Source: Collimonas rhizosphaerae (GTDB lineage: Bacteria; Pseudomonadota; Gammaproteobacteria; Burkholderiales; Burkholderiaceae_D). From it: a DNA stretch of 64,000 nt. The DNA lies in assembly GCF_038896935.1 (NCBI RefSeq), contig NZ_JBANDC010000004.1, positions 62,001 to 126,000 on the forward strand. The letters are read 5' to 3'. The notes below the pieces were generated by a model that did not search any database, was not told the origin of the DNA, and saw nothing but the letters and a program-made list of their open reading frames with translations. Both the position numbers and the translations under genes were made by a program. Of this stretch, positions 59,594-64,000 are shown piece after piece (position 1 is the stretch's first letter; each line of letters begins with the position of its first letter).

Positions 59594-60688
59594 ATGTTTA
59601 GCTTCTTCAAGAAAAAACCAAAACCCGAAGTCACGCCCTTGCCGGAATCTTCCGCGCCAGAGGCGCTGCCACAGGCCGATGCCGCGGAGGCTGCGGCGGT
59701 TGCTGTCCCTGACGCGCCGCCTCCGGCTGCCGTGAACGCCGTGCCGGCGGAAGAAATCGAGATCGTTTCCGCGCCGGTGGCGGCGGAACAAAAACGCTCC
59801 TGGCTGTCGCGCCTGAAAACGGGGCTGTCGAAAACCTCGTCCAACCTGAGCATCCTGTTCGTCGGCGCCAAGATCGACGACGACCTGTACGAGGAGCTGG
59901 AATCGGCGCTGCTGGTGTCCGACGCCGGCGTCGACGCTACCCATTTCCTGCTCAACGCCTTGAAAAAGAAAGTCAAGGAAGACAAGCTGACCGAGGCGGC
60001 CCAGGTCAAGGCGGCGCTGCGCACCTTGCTGATCGATTTACTCAGCCCATTGCAAAAGCCGCTGGTGCTGGACCAGCACCAGCCGCTGGTGATGATGATC
60101 GCCGGCGTCAACGGCGCCGGCAAGACCACCACCATCGGCAAGCTGGCCAAGCATCTGCAAGCGCACAAGCAGTCGGTGCTGCTGGCCGCCGGCGATACGT
60201 TCCGCGCCGCGGCGCGCGAGCAGCTGACGATCTGGGGCGAGCGCAACAACGTCACCGTGATCGCGCAGGAATCCGGCGATCCGGCCGCGGTGGCGTTCGA
60301 CGCCGTGCATTCGGCCCAGGCGCGCGGCACCAACGTAGTGATGGTCGATACCGCCGGCCGCCTGCCGACCCAGCTGCACCTGATGGACGAGCTGAAGAAA
60401 ATCAAGCGCGTCATCGGCAAGGGCATGGCCACCGCGCCGCATGAGATATTGCTGGTCATCGACGGCAACACCGGCCAGAACGCGCTGGCGCAGGTCAAGG
60501 CGTTCGACGATGCGCTGGGGCTGACCGGCCTGGTGATCACCAAGCTGGACGGCACCGCCAAGGGCGGCGTGCTGGCGGCCATCGCCACCACCCGCGCGAT
60601 CCCGGTGTACTTCATCGGCGTCGGCGAACAGATCGAAGATTTGCAGCCGTTTGACGCGGCTGAATTTGTGGATGCACTGCTGAGTTAA
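59594..60688 (+). CDS. ftsY: Signal recognition particle receptor FtsY
   Basis: A 364-residue SRP receptor. The acidic Ala/Pro/Glu-rich A domain (residues 1-80) is followed by the NG GTPase: G1 GVNGAGKTT near 176, DTAGRLPT, and TKLDGTAKGG. It directs ribosomes making membrane proteins to SecYEG. The start MFSFFKKKP at 59594 is conserved. Confidence 0.96.
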   Translation: MFSFFKKKPKPEVTPLPESSAPEALPQADAAEAAAVAVPDAPPPAAVNAVPAEEIEIVSAPVAAEQKRSWLSRLKTGLSKTSSNLSILFVGAKIDDDLYEELESALLVSDAGVDATHFLLNALKKKVKEDKLTEAAQVKAALRTLLIDLLSPLQKPLVLDQHQPLVMMIAGVNGAGKTTTIGKLAKHLQAHKQSVLLAAGDTFRAAAREQLTIWGERNNVTVIAQESGDPAAVAFDAVHSAQARGTNVVMVDTAGRLPTQLHLMDELKKIKRVIGKGMATAPHEILLVIDGNTGQNALAQVKAFDDALGLTGLVITKLDGTAKGGVLAAIATTRAIPVYFIGVGEQIEDLQPFDAAEFVDALLS

Positions 60689-60725
60689 CTTCAAGCCAAT
60701 TATTGATGACAGGCCCTAACATTCC

Positions 60726-61409
60726 ATGATTGAATTCAACCAGGTCTCCAAGAAATATACGCGCGACGTGGTCGCACTGCGCGATATCACATTGACGGTT
60801 AACAAGGGCGACCTGATTTTCCTGGCCGGCCCGTCCGGCGCCGGCAAGACCACGCTGCTCAACCTGATCGCTGCAATCGAACGTCCCAGCAGCGGCACGC
60901 TGACTGTCAGCGGCGCCAACGTCGGCAAACTGAAATCTTCCGGCCTGCCTTACCTGCGGCGCAACCTCGGCTTGATCCTGCAACAGCAGAAGCTGCTGCA
61001 GGACCGCAGCGTGCTGGCCAATGTCATGCTGCCGTTGCTGGTCACCGGCGCCACCCGCGCCGAAGCCGAGAAGCGGGCCCAGGCCGCGCTCGACAAGGTC
61101 GGCCTGCTGGACAAGGCGGCCACCGATCCGCAAGCCCTGTCCGGCGGCGAACAGCAGCGCGTGTCGATCGCCCGCGCCATCGTCAACCGGCCGCAAATCA
61201 TCCTGGCCGACGAACCGACCGCCAACCTTGACCGCGACAACGCCAACAAGGTGCTGGATGCGCTCAGGTCGTTCCACGCGGCCGGCGTGACCTGCCTGAT
61301 TTCCACCCATGACGAACAATTCCTCAACAGCGCCAACCGCGTGGTGTTCCTGGACCAGGGCCAGATCGTCGACCACTGGCAGAATTCCGCAGTCGGAGGT
61401 GCAGCATGA
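60726..61409 (+). CDS. ftsE: Cell-division ATP-binding protein FtsE
   Basis: A 227-residue ABC ATPase. Walker A GPSGAGKTT is at about residues 36-44, signature LSGGEQQR and Walker B ILADEPT. It drives FtsX to activate cell-wall hydrolases during division. It overlaps ftsX by 4 bases and follows ftsY by 37. Confidence 0.95.
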   Translation: MIEFNQVSKKYTRDVVALRDITLTVNKGDLIFLAGPSGAGKTTLLNLIAAIERPSSGTLTVSGANVGKLKSSGLPYLRRNLGLILQQQKLLQDRSVLANVMLPLLVTGATRAEAEKRAQAALDKVGLLDKAATDPQALSGGEQQRVSIARAIVNRPQIILADEPTANLDRDNANKVLDALRSFHAAGVTCLISTHDEQFLNSANRVVFLDQGQIVDHWQNSAVGGAA

Positions 61410-62332
61410 AGAGCTGGCTGCGACAACACCTGTTCGCCATCAGCGACGCCTTCACCCACCTGTTCAAGGCGCCCGGCGGCTTTGCGCTGAATGTGCTGGT
61501 GGTGGCGATTGCGCTGGCGCTGCCGTTCGGCGGCCTGACCCTGATCGAGAACGTGCGCCCGGTCTCCGAGCAGCTGGCGGTAGAGCCCGAGATCAGCATC
61601 TTCATGGCGCTGGATGCCGCGCGCGACAAGACCGCCGCACTGGCCAAGCCGATCGACGCCGTCCTGCAGCAGCACCACAGCTCGGCCAAAGTCGTGTTCA
61701 TTCCGCGCGAAGACGCCTTGATCAGCCTGAAAAACAAGACCGGCATGGACGACGCGCTGACCACCCTGGGCCAGAATCCTTTGCCGGACGCGTATGTGCT
61801 GAAACTGGCCGGCTTCCACGATGCGCCCGATGCTGCCCGCATCGACACCATTGCGGCTGACCTCAAGGCCTTGCCCGGGGTCGACACGGTGCAGGTCGAT
61901 TCCGAATGGGTCAAGCGGCTGGCGGCGCTGCTGGGAATATTGCGCCTGGTGCTGATGTTCCTGGCGGCCACGCTGGCGGTGGTGGTGGTGGCCGTGGTGT
62001 TCAATACCGTGCGCCTGCAAGTGCTGACCCAGCGCGAAGAAATCGCGGTCGCCAAGCTGGTCGGCGCTACCGATGCGTTCATCCACCGGCCGTTTTATTA
62101 CACCGGCGCGCTGCTCGGCCTGTGCGCCGGCGGACTGGCGCTGGGCGCGGTGGCGCTGGGCCTGCAGCCGCTGAACCAGGCGATCGCCGAGTTCGCCCGC
62201 TTGTACGCATCCGAATTCCGCCTGCTGCCGCTGAACTGGATCGCCAGCCTGGCGCTGCTGGCGATCAGCGCCGGCCTCGGCCTGGCCGGTGCGTTGCTGT
62301 CGGTGCGGCGCCATCTGGCCCGCCTGGCCTGA
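61406..62332 (+). CDS. ftsX: Cell-division membrane protein FtsX
   Basis: A 308-residue membrane protein with an N-terminal segment (near residues 25-45) and three C-terminal segments; the periplasmic domain lies between. It anchors FtsE and passes its conformational signal to periplasmic amidase activators. The ATG overlaps the ftsE stop. Confidence 0.93.
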   Translation: MKSWLRQHLFAISDAFTHLFKAPGGFALNVLVVAIALALPFGGLTLIENVRPVSEQLAVEPEISIFMALDAARDKTAALAKPIDAVLQQHHSSAKVVFIPREDALISLKNKTGMDDALTTLGQNPLPDAYVLKLAGFHDAPDAARIDTIAADLKALPGVDTVQVDSEWVKRLAALLGILRLVLMFLAATLAVVVVAVVFNTVRLQVLTQREEIAVAKLVGATDAFIHRPFYYTGALLGLCAGGLALGAVALGLQPLNQAIAEFARLYASEFRLLPLNWIASLALLAISAGLGLAGALLSVRRHLARLA

Positions 62333-62351
62333 ACCAGGCTCCGAGGCCAGC

Positions 62352-63188
62352 GTGTTCCACCATCCATCCGAATTCGTCACCTTCAAGACCAGCCCGCATT
62401 TGCCGGGCGTGGAATTGTATTCGGCGCGGCTGGTCGACCACGAGTTCGCGCCGCATGTGCACGACGCCTACTCGCTGGGCGCGATTGAAACCGGCGTCGA
62501 GCGTTTCCGCCACAAGGGTTCCCAGCATGTGGCCCCGGCCGGCACGCTGGTGCTGTTGAATCCTGACGAACTGCATGACGGCCACGCCGAGATCGCCGCC
62601 GGCTGGACTTACCAGATGCTGTTCATCGAACCGCAGCTGCTGCGCGAGCTGACCGGCAGCGAAGTTTATTTCGCTGCCGCCACTGCCCACGATCCCCAGC
62701 TGGCCGACAGTTTCCAGCTGCTGTTCAAGCGCATGTGGCAGGCGCCCGACGATCTCGCGTTCATATCGCATTTCACGGTGTTGATAGACGCTGTCACACA
62801 GCGCTACGGCAAGAACCTGCGCCCGGTTTCCATACTGAAGCCCGGCCAGCCGCAACGCATGCTGGCGATGCGGCGCGTCCTCGACTGCATCGAAGCCAAC
62901 CTGGACCAGACCCTGCATATCGACACCCTGGCGACCGAAGCCGGCATGTCTGTCTTTCATTTCGTGCGGGCCTTCTCGGCCGCGTTCCACGCCACCCCGC
63001 ACCAATATCTGCAAGCGCGCCGCGCCACACGCGCCAAGACCTTGCTGGCCCAGCGCAGCACCCCGACCGACGCCGCCGCCGCGGTCGGGCTGGCCGACCA
63101 GAGCCACCTGACGCGCTGGTTCAAGCGCGCCTATGGCGTCACGCCGGCCCAGTATCAACAGCAAATTGGTACAAGACCGCTGGGCTAA
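62352..63188 (+). CDS. AraC-family regulator
   Basis: About 278 residues from GTG at 62352. An N-terminal cupin-like sensor (HEFAPHVHDAYSLG, HxH) and a C-terminal double HTH (about 170-275: IDTLATEAGMSVFHFVRAFSAAF...PHQYLQARR) are present. It lies 19 bases after ftsX, with an EamA transporter 90 bases downstream on the same strand that it may regulate. Confidence 0.87.
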   Translation: MFHHPSEFVTFKTSPHLPGVELYSARLVDHEFAPHVHDAYSLGAIETGVERFRHKGSQHVAPAGTLVLLNPDELHDGHAEIAAGWTYQMLFIEPQLLRELTGSEVYFAAATAHDPQLADSFQLLFKRMWQAPDDLAFISHFTVLIDAVTQRYGKNLRPVSILKPGQPQRMLAMRRVLDCIEANLDQTLHIDTLATEAGMSVFHFVRAFSAAFHATPHQYLQARRATRAKTLLAQRSTPTDAAAAVGLADQSHLTRWFKRAYGVTPAQYQQQIGTRPLG

Positions 63189-63278
63189 AGATAGGCATGA
63201 TGGGTAAATCTCATCACTCGTCCCCGACCTTTTTATGGCATCGCCTCGATTAACTGCACCGCTGCCGGAAGCCGCCCT

Positions 63279-64000
63279 ATGCTGACCGGCCTGTTATGCG
63301 CCCTGGGCGCAGGAATGATGTGGGGCCTGGTGTTCATCGCGCCCCTGATACTGCCCGACTACCCCGGCCTGATGCTGTCGTTCGGCCGTTACGTGGCGTT
63401 CGGCCTGATCGCGCTGGCGCCCGCCCTGCTTGACCGCAAGCGCATAGCCGCGCTGACCCGGGCCGACTGGCGCGCCGCGCTGAAACTCTCGCTGGTCGGC
63501 AACCTGCTGTATTACGCAGCGCTGGCGACTGCGATCCAGCTGGCGGATGCGCCGCTGCCGACCATGCTGATCGGCACCCTGCCGGTGGTGATTTCCGTCT
63601 TTTCCAACTGGTCGCCGGGACATGCGGCGGAAAGCGTCGCCTGGCGGCGGCTGGCGCCGTCGCTGCTGATCATCCTGGTCGGCATCCTGTGCGTCAACGC
63701 CGCCGAGCTGGCGCATATGCGGCTGGCGGGCGCCGGCAATACACGCTCGACCGGCGACTACGTGCTGGGCTGCCTGATCGCGCTGGGCGCGGTCGCGGCC
63801 TGGACCTGGTATCCGATCGTCAATGCCCGCTACCTGCGCGCCCATCCGCATATCAGCCCTTCCACCTGGGCTACCGCACAGGGCCTGGCGGTCTTGCCGC
63901 TGGCGCTGGCCGGGCTGTTCGGCTATGGCGCCTACCAGAAACTGACGGGCGGCAGCTACGCCTTTCCGTTCGGACCGCGGCCGCTGCAGTTTGTCGGCCT
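63279..64000 (+). CDS. EamA/DMT-family transporter (cut by window edge)
   Basis: The frame is open from ATG 63279 to the window end (240 residues seen). It shows several hydrophobic helices and a first EamA repeat (MMWGLVFIAPLIL, FGRYVAFGLIAL, NLLYYAALATAIQLADAPLPTMLIG with the typical Ala-Pro turn), then the start of the second repeat. DMT proteins usually export metabolites or amino acids. The pairing with an AraC regulator suggests ligand-induced efflux. Confidence 0.85.
   Translation, partial: MLTGLLCALGAGMMWGLVFIAPLILPDYPGLMLSFGRYVAFGLIALAPALLDRKRIAALTRADWRAALKLSLVGNLLYYAALATAIQLADAPLPTMLIGTLPVVISVFSNWSPGHAAESVAWRRLAPSLLIILVGILCVNAAELAHMRLAGAGNTRSTGDYVLGCLIALGAVAAWTWYPIVNARYLRAHPHISPSTWATAQGLAVLPLALAGLFGYGAYQKLTGGSYAFPFGPRPLQFVG

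Overview
The window is 64 kb of GC-rich bacterial chromosome with dense coding on both strands. Gene content and order (ubiE / DUF971 / HIT; ptsN-hprK-rapZ; mutY / mutM; TPR protein-lolB-ispE-tRNA-Gln-prs-rplY-pth-ychF; coaD / rsmD / ftsY-ftsE-ftsX) point to Betaproteobacteria, order Burkholderiales, most likely Oxalobacteraceae (Collimonas/Herbaspirillum-like). That assignment rests on recalled synteny, not on a search. No rRNA, insertion sequence, prophage or CRISPR array was seen. The left edge cuts ubiE and the right edge cuts an EamA transporter.

1-12.3 kb: A 2-aminoethylphosphonate (AEP) catabolic cluster (FAD oxidoreductase, PhnZ-like HD protein, phnY, phnA, GntR regulator, divergent phnW) sits between ubiE and the DUF971-HIT-flavoprotein genes that normally neighbour ubiE. 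PhnW makes phosphonoacetaldehyde, PhnY oxidises it to phosphonoacetate, and PhnA hydrolyses that to acetate and phosphate. The HD and FAD proteins may feed in further phosphonates. A GntR-type operator lies in the divergent promoter. Two unannotated small genes with strong ribosome binding sites follow at 12.05-12.30 kb.

12.3-32.8 kb: Mostly housekeeping genes: a YqaA membrane protein, ilvA, queF, pagP (lipid A palmitoyltransferase), ptsN-hprK-rapZ, a Lon-N domain protein, mutY, a dynamin-like GTPase, mutM, a TPR lipoprotein-lolB-ispE, tRNA-Gln, prs, rplY, pth, an unusual GT-C-like membrane protein, and ychF.

32.9-45.2 kb: An accessory region with a molybdenum theme. It holds a LysR regulator, a diheme cytochrome c with an isoquinoline-1-oxidoreductase-type molybdoenzyme (iorB, iorA), an FdhF/YdeP-type molybdopterin oxidoreductase with a small winged-helix protein, and a MocR-type regulator divergent from a MoaD/ThiS-like protein coupled to a BNR beta-propeller protein. 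A dicarboxylate/amino-acid symporter and a cupin protein follow.

45.4-56.0 kb: A peptide uptake and breakdown operon. It consists of an RpiR-type regulator, an isoaspartyl peptidase, a dipeptide/glutathione-type ABC transporter (gsiA-D), a DmpA/P1 peptidase and a DppA/M55 D-aminopeptidase. A convergent MFS transporter follows. The three peptidases would together open isoaspartyl, beta-peptide or N-terminal, and D-amino-acid bonds in imported peptides. A promoter with an overlapping near-perfect palindrome lies upstream, and non-coding repeats flank the binding-protein gene.

56.0-64.0 kb: A GcvA-like LysR regulator, a MOSC protein, ferredoxin, coaD, rsmD, divergent ftsY-ftsE-ftsX, an AraC regulator and the truncated EamA transporter.
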